In this document: piece after piece, positions 1 through 9,769 of the stretch
Layout of the letters: every line of letters starts with the position of its first letter
How positions within the stretch are numbered: position 1 is the stretch's first letter
NCBI GenBank assembly: GCA_014904985.1
Contig: MU128950.1
Coordinates: 171,833-211,282, forward strand
DNA: 39,450 bases
Reading direction: 5' to 3'
Source: Hydnum rufescens UP504
Lineage: Eukaryota > Basidiomycota > Agaricomycetes > Cantharellales > Hydnaceae
The notes under the pieces: model-generated
What the model was told of the DNA's origin: nothing
Database searches by the model: none
What the model saw: the letters and a program-made list of their open reading frames with translations, nothing else
Translations under genes and position numbers: made by a program

Positions 1-179
1 AGGGAGTCATATTTCTTAAACACAGCCACCTTCAGAAAGGTATAAAAGCTGGTAGATTTCATGTATCCCCCCATCATCTCCTCTCTGGAAATCATCACTG
101 TCAACCACTGTCAACTTTTCTGCTTGCCTCTAAAGAACAGTCTATCTATAAGCCATCTGGAGCTAAGTCATCTTCAAGG

Positions 180-400
180 TTGTTGAGACAAAGCCACTGG
201 TAGCCCTCTATGTGAATCACTACAGCCAAGGATAGTTGCAGGACCTAAGGTTAGAGTTGCTGGACATCCAAGGAAAAGTAAGCATAACGAAATACGAATC
301 AGGTTTTGAAGAAAGAAGGAAGAAAGATACTAACAAGACTGACCAAGCACTGACCAGTCTGTAGCCCACAGATATCCGCATTTTGACCAGGAGAACGTAA
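180..400. repeat. Dispersed repeat, copy A (matches 33660-33915)
   Basis: This stretch aligns by eye with 33660-33915. Shared blocks include AACCTAAGGTTAGAGTTGCT, then GGACAT(C/A)CAAGGAAAAGT and a segment around GATATC(C/T)GCATTTT. Bases 1-179 carry a TATAAAAG box near 42 and could be the upstream part of the same repeat, for instance an LTR, but no boundary is visible at the window edge. No protein-coding signal is seen in 1-669. Confidence 0.6.
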
Positions 401-449
401 ACAAGAATACACAAATATCAGTAAACGAACCAACACAACACGAACAACA

Positions 450-541
450 TATAAGCCTTTTCATAAGCATCCCACACGATGTATAAGCCTTCCTACAAGC
501 ATCACAGACATATAAGCCTTTCTATAAGCATCCCAAACGAT
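450..541. repeat. Three-copy tandem repeat of about 30 bp
   Basis: Three imperfect copies begin at 450, 482 and 511. Each starts with TATAAGCCTT and continues with a variant of TCATAAGCATCCCACACGAT. Every unit contains a TATAAG motif. The repeat lies between the dispersed repeat and the LTR at 670. No function is assigned. Confidence 0.7.
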
Positions 542-941
542 ATGTCATTGACTACAGCTAGTCCATATCCCTTCCTATTCTCCAGTGAACACCATACACG
601 TCTTGCAGAGTGTGATCAACCATTGAAGTGAACCAACCCAACAAATAACAACAGAAATAACAGTCTCCCTGTCAGGGTTCGTCTGCTTCTTTTCCGATAA
701 CTCCAGTTTGCTTCCGATTTGTCTCCGGTGCTCTCCGGGCTCCGTCAGTTTATTTCTTCTTGTTTCCGTTTGCTTCCGAGTTCGTTCTGTCACGTTTCAT
801 TTCTCTTTCATTTCCTTTGATTCCGAGTTACCCACGCTAGTACCTGTCCTTGTTCCTGGCCGCTCCCCTGTTCCTGTTTCCACCTCCCTTGTAACCACCC
901 TCCCCCTTGATGATCACTCCCCTCGTAGTATAGCTGTCCTG

Positions 942-950
942 TATAAGTAG
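942..950 (+). promoter_or_regulatory. Probable TATA box in LTR of element 1
   Basis: TATAAGTAG lies 365 bp before the LTR end, with a GC-rich stretch and CT-rich initiator-like sequence about 30 bp downstream. This is the expected layout of an LTR promoter at the U3/R boundary. No transcript evidence is available. Confidence 0.45.
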
Positions 951-986
951 TCCGGGGGCGAAGTCCAGAGGCCTCAGCTTTGGTCT

Positions 987-1086
987 CTCAGGATTTCCAC
1001 TATTACCCCGGACTACAGGTTTGTCCTTGTACTTCCTTATGTCTTCTATGAAAACTCAGGATTTCCGCTATTACCCCGGACTACAG
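987..1086 (+). repeat. 32-bp direct repeat pair in the LTR
   Basis: The segment 987-1018 recurs at 1055-1086 with one mismatch (core ATTACCCCGGACTACAG). The copies are 68 bp apart and sit just downstream of the TATA box, probably in R/U5. The related CCGGACTTACGCCGGACCTA stretch further down adds to the repetitiveness. Confidence 0.75.
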
Positions 1087-1309
1087 TTCCAAGTGTGTTC
1101 CAGCTAACTCCACGAGCTTAAGGACCGTCGTGCTCCTTTCCGCCTAGACCCTTCCGGGCTGCTGGAACTCTCTTCTATCTTCCTTCGTTCTCTTTATCTC
1201 AGCCTTGCCCGGATTCCTTCGAACTAAGCCGGACTTACGCCGGACCTAGTCGGACTTATCCGTGTTTATAGTTGTTTGGTGCTCTCGTCGCAGCGTGGCC
1301 CTGACAGAA

Positions 1310-2478
1310 GACCAAAGCTCTCTTACAAGCCCACCATCGGGATCCCTCAGCATCACCGATTTCACTCCTACTCCTCACTCCGAAATATCCGACGGTGCTC
1401 CAGTAGCCATTACCGCCGACCACCTCCAACACCTCCTCACCCAACTCCAACAACAAAATGCCGCCCTCCGTGAGGAGCTCGACGACATGCGAACCAGGGG
1501 ACACACGTCGCAGGTTTCGTATCAGCCGCGGTCCAGCAAACCCTCCAACAAAACCCTCCTCCTACCCAATCCACTCGTGAGGCCAAGGGAGCCGACCCGG
1601 AACCATTCTCAGGGGATCGGAAGAAAACGGAGAGTTTCCTACGCTCTGTCCAACTAAACATCGCCCTCCAACCGAGAGTCTACCCCATGGAGCTGCACAA
1701 GATCCTGTACACTCTCTCCTGGATGAAAGACGGAACCGCCGGAGCATGGGCGGAGAGTCTTTCCACTTCCTTCCTCAACCCGGAGACCCACAATCCGTAC
1801 GAAACCTTCGAGGAGTTTCTGATCGCCTTCGAAAGTGCCTTCGGAGAACCGGACCGAGAGTTCACGGCGCGATCACAACTCCGGAACCTGAAGCAAGGCA
1901 AGATGTCCGCAGAGGAGTACACCGCGCACTTCGACGCCTTAGCTGGACGGACGGGCTTCGGAGAAGAAGCCCTTATTGATGCGTACCAACGAGGGCTGAA
2001 CGAAAGGTTACTAGAGAAAATGCACCTCAGCAACCTGCCGGAAACCCTCGGAGGATGGCAAGACACGGCGCGACGGTTAGACAACCTGTACCTTCGATTC
2101 CGACAGGCCACAGCGGGCACAAACCCCTACACTCCGAGGAACCCTCCAACATCAACGGAGAAATCCCGGACGACAGCCCCCGCTCCGAGACCAACCCCAG
2201 TTCCTCCTGCAGCAACACCTTCCTCGTCAACCTCGTTCGCCCCCATGGACGTGGATTCAACCCGCAGACAGGAAGCTCGACGTTGCTACAACTGCAACGA
2301 ACTCGGACACATCTCTCGTGACTGCCCCCAGCCACGGAAACCACGCCAGTTCATCCGCGCCACGGAGGACATCGGAGCCATCGTCCGAGAAGAACTACGG
2401 AAACTATTCCCGACTCCGAAGGACACTCCGGAAACCCAGGGAACGACTCCGCAGGGTTTTCAAAACGGTCAGCAGTGA
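1310..2478 (+). pseudogene. Gypsy Gag polyprotein (element 1), frameshifted near 1500
   Basis: Structural Gag that would package the retrotransposon RNA in cytoplasmic particles. The N-terminal part (about 1310-1500, one frame) has a short coiled-coil-like segment, LTQLQQQNAALREELDDM. The frame then shifts by one base, and the capsid-like retrotransposon gag domain runs from about 1590 (EPFSGDRKKTESFL) through WMKDGTAGAWAESL to about 2100. A Pro/Ser/Thr-rich linker and one CCHC zinc knuckle follow (CYNCNELGHISRDC, CX2CX4HX4C) near 2284-2325. The stop TGA at 2476-2478 overlaps the protease frame, which is in -1, the usual gag/pol arrangement. An ATG at 1687 opens the long frame but lies inside the domain, so it is not the native start. 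Confidence 0.8.
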
Positions 2479-2790
2479 AGGATACGTCCTGCCTGACCAA
2501 CAGATTCACCCCTCTCGAAAATTGTACATACGGAATGGGAAATGACATGTTTTTCTCCGATGATGAGAGTGATGATTCTGAAAGTGTATCCACCGATGCC
2601 GACCCCGCCGAGTTCCCCCCACCTACCATCCGCCTCCTTTCCGAAGACCCCAGACGAGCCACCGAAGTCAAGGTGAAACTCCAATCACCCCGGACTGGAG
2701 CAATCTGCGCCGGAACTGCTCTGCTCGACTCTGGAGCCACCGGAATGTTCATGGACCCGGCCTTTGCGAAAGGGAATGATCTCTCCTTCA
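2475..2790 (+). pseudogene. Retropepsin-like protease start of Pol (element 1), truncated
   Basis: The frame is -1 relative to gag and overlaps its stop. It encodes an acidic linker (FFSDDESDDSESVSTDAD) and then LLDSGATGMFMDPAFA, which contains the aspartic protease signature DSGAT of retroelement proteases. The homology to Pol ends after about FAKGND (near 2785). Sequence from about 2797 is an unrelated GTGAGTCATA-type repeat. RT, RNase H and integrase of this element are absent, so it is a 5' fragment. Confidence 0.75.
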
Positions 2791-2796
2791 TGGGTG

Positions 2797-2970
2797 AGTC
2801 ATATGTGAGTCATAGGTGAGAACAAAAGAAAAATAACAAGATGATGTCATAATGCGGTCATAGCTGAGTCATGCATAAGGAGAACAAAAGGAATCATGAG
2901 GAGGTGATGTCATAGTGATGTCATTCATAAAGAGAACAAAAGGAATCATGAGGAGGGGTGATGTCACCAC
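2797..2970. repeat. Short direct repeats at the truncation point of element 1
   Basis: GTGAGTCATA-type motifs are followed by a direct repeat of about 33 bp. AGAACAAAAGGAATCATGAG occurs near 2880 and again near 2932, each followed by GAGG..TGATGTCA. These mark the junction where the Gypsy fragment meets older sequence. No coding signal. Confidence 0.6.
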
Positions 2971-3121
2971 TTTGCTCAGCATGTGGAATGCTTGGAGCAT
3001 GAGGTCACTGACCATGTGGAGCATTATGGAGGCAAAATGAAAGGATATCTCCAGGTTTTGGAGATTAATTTGAGCATAGTCCAATGGTTAAGGTGTTTTG
3101 TTGCTGGTTGATAATGGGGAC

Positions 3122-3600
3122 AAGTGCATGGGATGGGATTTGATGCAGAAACAGCAGTTTGCATCTGCAATAAACACTCTTGGTATCATTTGATGCGGAG
3201 TTTTAACAGCTTTCTGGGCCTGGTGGTTCCAAGTAGATCCAATGTAAACTGACAGAGAAATTCGTTTTTTACTGATGGGTGTTGATTCTGATAGTAATAT
3301 CATTCTGTAGAGTTCAGTTTTGATCTGTTCTTCGCATGCTCAGTACCGTTGGATGCAGATATTTTATATCTTTCCGGGTGTGGTTGTTCCGAAAGGATTG
3401 AATGCGAACTGATGGAGAAATTTGTTTTTTTACTGGAAATTCTGGATCTTGATAGTAAAATTGGTCTGGAGAGTGCAGTTTTGGTCCATTCAACTTGTGG
3501 TTGGTACCATTCAAAAGGTGTGAATTGTAGCTTTCTAAGCATTATATGGGCATACCTCTCCAATCAAAACTGATGGAGTTTTAGAATGAATTTGATTTCC
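3122..3600. repeat. Diverged tandem repeat, period about 160 bp
   Basis: Equivalent positions recur at 3181 (TGGTATCATTTGATGCGG), 3341 (CAGTACCGTTGGATGCAG) and 3502 (TGGTACCATTCAAAAGG). Internal landmarks also recur: TGAACTGA(C/T)(A/G)GAGAAATT-like sequence, TTTTTTACTG, and TTGATAGTAA or CTGATAGTAA. At least two full units and a partial third are visible, with a possible earlier partial copy near 3136. I treat the reading frames here as shadows. Confidence 0.65.
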
Positions 3601-3666
3601 ACACGTAGCTGTAATTAATTTTGTAATTGGTCATGTGATCATCCAAAGGCTGGGAGTGGTGTGATT

Positions 3667-4762
3667 TCACATTTTCTGATACTGGATGTTTTTATCTTCC
3701 ACACCATCTTGCAAGATGTCATCCTGCAGACAGTTTGGTAAGCCTTGGTAGAACTGCAAGCAGAGTGCATCGTCGTTCCACCTGGTGAGGCTCACTACTT
3801 CCTTGAACTGGTTGATGTAGCAAAGGATGTGGTGGTTGTCGTTCATCTTGAGTGCACATAGTTTTTGCTCTTGAGTCGTGACCTCATCTGGGTCTCCAAA
3901 GTATGTGTGGAGCTCTTCCTCGAAGAGCATCCAGCTGGAGAGTGTGGGGGATTCCTCTGTCTCCATGATGAGGCATTGGAACCATTGCCTTGCTGTATCC
4001 ATGAGATATGATCCAGCCCAGATGATGCACATGCTCTCTAGTGTGAATCACAACAGTTGTGATTGGAATGCCATTTTGCAGTGCACAAGGAATCCATATA
4101 GTTTAGAGGGGTCATGCCCCGAGAACATCTCCGGCTCTTTGATTTTGGGTTCGCGAAGTGCGTGTCCCAAGGGCACGGCGGGTTGGGTGATTGTCGCTGT
4201 TTTGCAGTATCGCAGAGTGGTGGGGAGGTGTTCAAGTCTGGCTCCTCAATGGTCCACGCCTGGAGTTGGGGCTCTGAACACAGAGCCCAGGCATGGGGGG
4301 GTGGAGTGTGCATGCTTGAACATCGCATGTTGTGGAGTTGGTTGTGTGATGTTGCTAGGTGGTGCATATGTGACTGAATTGCCTCATGGTGTATCATCGA
4401 GATTTTGAGGTGGAAACTCATTGTTTTCCTCAGGGTGGGTTTGGGGCTTGAAGTGGGGGCTTGAAGTGTTGAGGGTGCAAGGTACAAATTGCGAGTTGTG
4501 CGCTGCAGGCAAGACTACTTGTCTCAGTCGCATATTTGCATCAAGGATGGGCAACCACAAATTGTGGTGCATGACTTCATTGCACAGTTCTCAGTTTTCA
4601 TTCACGAGTTCTTTGAGGTGAGCATTCATCTGGGCATTGGTGTCCACCATTTCTGCTTGTATCTGCATGCTGCGTGCTAGGTCTGCCTGCATTTGTTGCA
4701 GCATGTGCAGGAGCATTGTCTCGGTGCTCTAAGTTGATGTGGTGCTGGGAGGATTTCTCATG
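3667..4762 (-). pseudogene. Gypsy Gag remnant on the minus strand (element 2)
   Basis: Read from 4762 downward, the minus strand encodes an N-terminal region with a coiled-coil-like stretch (SMQIQAEMVDTNAQMNAHL). After a variable linker it gives the capsid-like gag domain: PSKLYGFLVHCKMAFQSQ, then IIWAGSYLMDTARQWFQ, EEELHTYFGDPDE and LCLQFYQGLPNCLQDDIL (3667-4060). Several stops and frame changes interrupt it, for example before the segment that starts at 4032. No zinc knuckle or pol follows before the tandem repeats at 3122-3600, so the element is truncated. It belongs with the LTR at 4984-5441, which lies just 5' of it on the minus strand. Confidence 0.7.
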
Positions 4763-4983
4763 TGCGGGCCTTGTGTCGAGTTGGTTGGTGTTTGTATCAT
4801 GGGATACATCATCTGAGGGGTGATTGGCACCTTGAGGACAATTGGAGAGGAGAGGGCAGAAGTGGTTTTGATGGTGGCTGTGTTGTTGCGATAGTCATTG
4901 GTGACTGGTTGTGGGTGTGGGTTTCATCAAGTGGAGGGCATATTGAGTCTTTCAAGGAAGTCGGTTATTTAGATCGAGAATAC

Positions 4984-5441
4984 TGTTAAGGGTTGTACTT
5001 GAGGCGAGAGATATGATTACATAATTGAGTTGAATACAAGGAAATGCCCTTAAGGCGATTGACGAGAGAGTCATGAAGCGGGGATTATGTAAGTCACAAG
5101 AGATGAGTACATACAAGGAAAGCTGGCTTCTTGAGAGTGAATATGTGAAGGTTTAAGATGAGAGTCATGAGTGATAACTGAGATCACAAAAGGAGAATTC
5201 AATCAGTTGACAATATATTCTTGATCTTCTAAAGAGCAAGTGTACATCAAGTAAATACTTATACTTCTAGAGATCAAAAATGGTTTATGAATAAAGGGAT
5301 GTTGAATAAAGGAGGGATGTATATAATAGGAAATGCTGAAAGAGGAAGGCACAATGGCGGCGAGGGGGAGGGTCACATGATGGAGCAATTGGCTTGGTTA
5401 TTCTGCATATGTAAGTGAGGTTATGAGTATGACTCGTAACA
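4984..5441 (-). mobile_element. LTR of element 2 (TGTTA...TAACA), 5' LTR of the minus-strand Gag
   Basis: A 458-bp segment starting TGTTAAGGGTTGT and ending GAGTATGACTCGTAACA (plus-strand reading). It aligns along its length with 34109-34504, which has the same ends. Shared blocks include TCATGAAGC(G/A)(G/A)GGATTATGTAA, AATATATTCT(T/C)(G/A)ATCTTCTAAAGAG, GGGTCACATGATG and GGTTATGAGTATGACTC. It sits immediately 5' of the minus-strand gag remnant, so I call it that element's 5' LTR. Confidence 0.7.
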
Positions 5442-6109
5442 GTATGTCATTATGTGTGGAACTCAAGTTGGGGTGTTTGAATCATTGTAAGTCCATTGAA
5501 ATCTTTGTTGACATCTTAGGCAAATTCTTTTGTTTTGTTTAGGTCCACTGCCTCCCCTTTAGTTACAGGTGTTCAAGGCAGTATCTATCATCATGTGAGA
5601 TTGGAGAGTGAGGGATGGGAACATTTCCATGTCACTGAGAGGGCCAGAAATGTGCAGACCCTCATGGCAGGTAGAAGTAGATGGTAGCTCAATATGAGAC
5701 TGACTGTGTGCTTGCTATCCCCTATTTTACTATAACAACCTGAATGATGTTCAATTGGTCAATTGAGAGGCCAAGAAATGACTTAGATTCTATATGGTAA
5801 TATCCAAATAGTGCAGAAATGGAGATCATATATTATAACACAGGACTAGCATATCTCAGACACCTTCATTCTGTGCTAGCTGAGAAAATCAGATATAACC
5901 CTCACTTTCCTGAAGTAGTCCCAATTCCCTCCATATATATGTGTATATTCTGGTTTCAAAATTTTCAGCTATTCCTCTACCCCCATTATAACCTTGCTTG
6001 CAGTCACTTCCATCCATGTAATTATATAATAAATCTCTGGCTTTGGATTGTTTGGACATTCAGTTTTGCATTAGTTTTCTAGCCATGACAGTTTCCACAC
6101 ACCCAGGAT
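5442..6109. other. Spacer without recognisable genes
   Basis: AT-rich, CpG-poor sequence between two retroelements. I see no protein similarity, splice pattern, RNA gene or repeat. The open frame at 5819-6082 has no recognisable features and I regard it as chance. Confidence 0.5.
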
Positions 6110-6410
6110 TGTAATATAGAGCCCCAATTCTTTAGGTATATACTTGTTGCATCCCATTTGTATCTTACGTAATAGTGTGGCCGCAAGGATTCTAAGTCCC
6201 AGTGGCACCGGAATCAAAGGTACTCTTTTGCCTGGACTTCATAGCCTCCGCTCGAACCGTGAAACTAATGTAGCCACGCAACAGCTATGCGACCAAGTTG
6301 CACAACAAAGCAACCACATCAAGACCCGCAATCTGTCACCACAGAGCATGGGGCAGAGATGGATAAGGGAGTCGCGTATGAGCGCAACTCAGTTAGGTAA
6401 GTACGCTACT
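6110..6410 (+). mobile_element. 5' LTR of the chromodomain Gypsy element (element 3)
   Basis: This 301-bp segment is repeated without indels at 23159-23459. It starts TGTAATATAGAGCCCC and ends AAGTACGCTACT. I count about 30 differences between the copies, all transitions as far as I aligned them. Several are CpG footprints (TG in one copy, CA in the other). A TATATA box lies near 6136. The ends are TG...CT rather than TG...CA. The flanks (AGGAT on the left, GGGGC on the right) show no clear target duplication. Confidence 0.9.
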
Positions 6411-6444
6411 CTAGTGTACTCGCTAACTACCCCTCTCCCCATAG
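6397..6444 (+). other. Possible 48-nt leader intron spanning the LTR edge
   Basis: GTAAGT at 6397-6402 lies in the last 14 bases of the 5' LTR. GCTAAC, a good fungal branch site, is at 6422-6427, and CCCCATAG ends at 6444. Size and signals match a small fungal intron. Splicing would not join an upstream ATG to the Gag frame (both ATGs I tested reach stops), so any role would be in the untranslated leader. This is inference from signals only. Confidence 0.35.
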
Positions 6445-6460
6445 ATAGTAGCTGAGCCCT

Positions 6461-9400
6461 TTGGCCAGCTACCACCATCTCCCCATTCCCATTCCCTCCT
6501 CTTCTCTCGCTTCTCCCCTGTCCGAAGCGAAGCCAGTGCTTAGCTTCATTCGCGGCCCTCCCACTCGAAGCCAGTGCTTAGAGCAGTTGGACTACTTTCC
6601 TCCTTCTGTTCACAGGTCCATTGAATCTGCCTCATCTAATGACGACAAATACTGCAGTCCCTCAAAGTCGAGGACCACATTATTACATTGGTTCCCTCTA
6701 GCCGACGAGGCAGTCGAACCAACCAACCCCCTGCCATCGCCAGACTCCCTGTCCCGCTCGCTCCAATCCACGCCACACAATATGAGTAAACAGGGTCGAC
6801 CTTCGAAACCCAATGCTAATGATGCGATCCCGCATCATGTCCCATTGTCTCAACATGATGACGTTCTGTATCACCCCGCAATGCATGAATGCATCGCCAT
6901 TCCCCCTCGTCTCCATTCTCTGGAACGCTATCTTGAAATCATGCATAGATTAGATGAGCCGGTAGGTGACTATACAGACCCTTTCTCTGTGGCCCCCGTC
7001 ACCACATACCAATTCTTGATGGTGTGGACAAAATTTGTGCCAGCGCAGTACCACACTGCCTACTTCCTGTTTGATGAAGGGCAGCAGAGATGGTTCATGG
7101 ACAGGGAGCTCATTATCACGATCCAGACAGCCTTGGAGAGGCTGCAGCATGTCATTATGGATGTCATAGGGATAGTGGGGGAGGAACCACATCGTTTTGT
7201 AATAGATTGTGACTCCAAATTAACAGAGCAATTGTGGATGTCCAATCAACTCAAAGAGCTCATGATGGCTGATAGGCTGTTAAAACTACAAGTCAACTTC
7301 ACATTTGAGAGACTCACCAAGCTCAGAAAGCTGCACCAGGGGGAAACCTTATCAACCCCTATGGCTACAGAGGACTCCCTTCCCCCTACACCTGAATTGA
7401 AGGACCGTCTGCATAAAGCGTGGCTCGATCCACGCCTCCCTACCAAGAACAGGGCTCATCGGGCCCTCACTGTGGGATGGGAAGCGATTGAAGCTGATCT
7501 CAATGGCACTCACCCTATCAACCAGGCCACAAGGTATCCCTTCTCAGGCAGTCAAGCCCTGAAGTACATGTACTATGACATTAAGCTGGAAGATGCCCTC
7601 GGAGTCCAACCCCTACCCTGCATAAACACAGATCCCCATGGCTTGGGGCTATTTCTCCCCCTGGACGAATTCCAGGAGCCCAGCGGAGACGCGAATTGTG
7701 ACTTCTTGCGAAGTCCAAGAGCAGGCACTGGCTCAATAATAGATTTGCCCGCCTGGCCCGGACAGTCATCCAGGCAGGGCTTGCGAGGAAGCTCCTCTGT
7801 GCTCCGGGCTTTGTCTATCGATTTGGAAGCGTCACCAGCTGTTTGGCAAGATGTCCCTCTTGAGGATCAACAACCCCAAGAGAGTGTCCCCATTACCCCA
7901 AATCCCAAGAATCGCTTTGAGGTCCTTTCCCAGCGACTCTCCACTCTAGGGGAAGGGTTAAAGAATACCCTCTGGACCCCGTCAAAGCCACAACCTCTGG
8001 GATCGAGTAGGGAGCCCGCAGGAGCATGGGAAATGGGAACGGTATTAGGCCAGACAGTCCAAAAATCATCAAGCAGGATTGCCCCAGCCTTAGGACCAAC
8101 CCAACAAGTGCAGGGCCGTTTGCCACATGCCAGCTACCTCATAGCATGATCGAATGTGGTGGAGAATGTGAGGCTACCTCCCGGTCAGGTGTGGAACCTC
8201 ATCACTGACATGCCTGCCCTACCTGCCCCTGGAGCCACCAGAGCCCATGACTATTATTCGGGCCTAATCAAAGTGGCCCCAATGCCTCAGCTCAGCTCGC
8301 TCTTCACGAGTAACCCAACACAAGCCCCACTATCCAAACTAGGGCAAGCCCCCATCATTTCCCAAGCATCGAATGGGAATACACCTCCCCCGGGTCCTTC
8401 AAGGCACGTGAGCCCTGAATCTCTCACAGGAGACCTACAAGTCAAGGATCCACCACCCTCTCAACCCCACAGTTTGAGGGGTAGTGGGGGTGGCCAGCCA
8501 GAAGGGGGCAACGGCAAAGGCCCTAGTGGAGGTGGAGGTGGAGGTCCAAGCGGTGGAAATGGAGGCCCGGGTGGTGGAGGAGGCCCAGGACGAGGAAGCC
8601 AAGGGCCAGGATCCCCTCCTAGTGGAGGTCCCTCAGGCCCCTCCATTCCCACAGGCCCTCCTTGCCTGCCAGGCCCACCAGGTCCTCCCGGGCCTGAAGG
8701 ACCACCCTCCAATGCCCCACCCTCTGGCATTGTGTGGGACAATAAACTTAAATGGTCCACCGTACCTGAATGGGATGGAGCTCACAAGACAGCAATCGAC
8801 TGGCTGTATGAATGTAACGATCTCACCAGTCTAGGCCCTACATTGGAGGGCCAGTTGCCCATGATAGCGACGTGCCATTTTAAAGGAGCAGTAGCAACTG
8901 CTTGGCAGGCGCATTCTGTGCCCATCAAACACTCAATCCTCCAGTCATGGGACAACCTGCGCGAGTGGGTCTTACATCACTACCTAGGAGAGGTCTGGTA
9001 CATGGCGCAGCACCTCAAATACAACGAAGAGGTCTTCCGTAGCGCCGAGTACCCTGACAAATCACCTGCAGAGTACATACAATGGCGAATCCTCCTCTCA
9101 CGCATTTTCTTGCAATTCACCCCCAATAGTCCCAAAGAAAGGGCTTTGGTCATGAACAACACGCCAACTGAGTGGGATGTCATCCTGTGCTGGAGTGACC
9201 GACCCCCGATAGAATCGGTCCTGATGTCGGCCAAACAATTCGAAGCCACGTTGATTACCCAGTGGAGATCTTCGCAGTACTACTGACGTCATTTGGGAGC
9301 AAGGAGCTCCAAGAGAGCCAATTTAGCCACACAGGGGAACGTCGAAGAAAGGGAGGAGGAGGATTCCTTGCACTCCCCCTTCGAGGACGATTCCGAGGGA

Positions 9401-9769
9401 GCCTTCTACTACTCTAGTGAGGAAGCAGAAGGAAATAGGGCCTCCTCAACAGCCTTTAATGTGGGGAAGCACCCGGCAGGCCAATCCTATTGCCCTCAGC
9501 GTCGCATACCCCCCTCGAACAAGATGGCGGATAATGTCGAAAAGACGTACCCATATCCCCGAGATGACACTGTGGTCAGCCATAACAAGCCCAGCCAGAA
9601 GTGCTTCGCCTGTGGGAGTGAGAAGCATTGGGTCTGGGAATGTAAACACTATGGAGCATATTCCAACCATCTCGAGAGGAGAATGCTCAAAAAGGAACAC
9701 CGGCATTATGAGATGCCTAATTACAAAGCTGCATATTCAGCTGCCATAGATTCCAGCCAGGATTTTTAA
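6461..9769 (+). pseudogene. Gag polyprotein of element 3, two internal TGA
   Basis: One frame runs from 6461 to the TAA at 9767-9769, broken only by TGA at 8147-8149 and 9284-9286. No ATG exists at 6461 (the codon is TTG); the first in-frame ATG is at 6782 (MSKQGRPSKPNAN). The order is: an N-terminal domain of unknown type (about 6880-7560, FLMVWTKFVPAQYH...); a Ser/Pro-rich part; a Gly/Pro collagen-like tract (8460-8720); a capsid-like gag domain (8740-9280: WSTVPEWDGAHKTAIDWLY, GAVATAWQAH, LREWVLHHYLGEV, SPAEYIQW); and a CCHC knuckle CFACGSEKHWVWEC near 9602-9643. It is large for a Gypsy Gag (about 1,000 codons). Both TGAs are best read as former CGA Arg codons. Confidence 0.75.
9761..9769 (+). 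promoter_or_regulatory. Probable -1 ribosomal frameshift site between gag and pol
   Basis: The gag frame reads GAT TTT TAA, with a run of five T (9763-9767) directly on the stop. Slipping back one base gives TTT TTA ATT ACG, the frame that continues as Pol (PPPPMKSFLSPSRKPSEKQ...). A P-site TTT can re-pair after a -1 slip. The site is not a canonical XXXYYYZ heptamer aligned to the zero frame, so a plain one-base indel is the alternative. Confidence 0.4.

Larger units (their letters stand above)
670..1306 (+). mobile_element. 5' LTR of a Ty3/Gypsy element (element 1)
   Basis: A 637-bp segment with perfect 8-bp inverted termini, TGTCAGGG at 670-677 and CCCTGACA at 1299-1306. It lies directly upstream of a gag reading frame in the same orientation. 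It is CpG-rich, unlike most of the window, which suggests a young insertion. The matching 3' LTR is not in the window because the element breaks off near 2790. The boundaries rest on the terminal inverted repeat and position, not on an LTR pair. Confidence 0.75.

Noticed and set aside
3060..3130. tRNA-like A-box (TAGTCCAATGGTTAAGGTG)
   Set aside because: No B-box or acceptor stem at the right distance.
8461..8834. Gly/Pro- and Glu/Val-rich frames on both strands over the Gag linker
   Set aside because: Shadows of the collagen-like tract of Gag in other frames.
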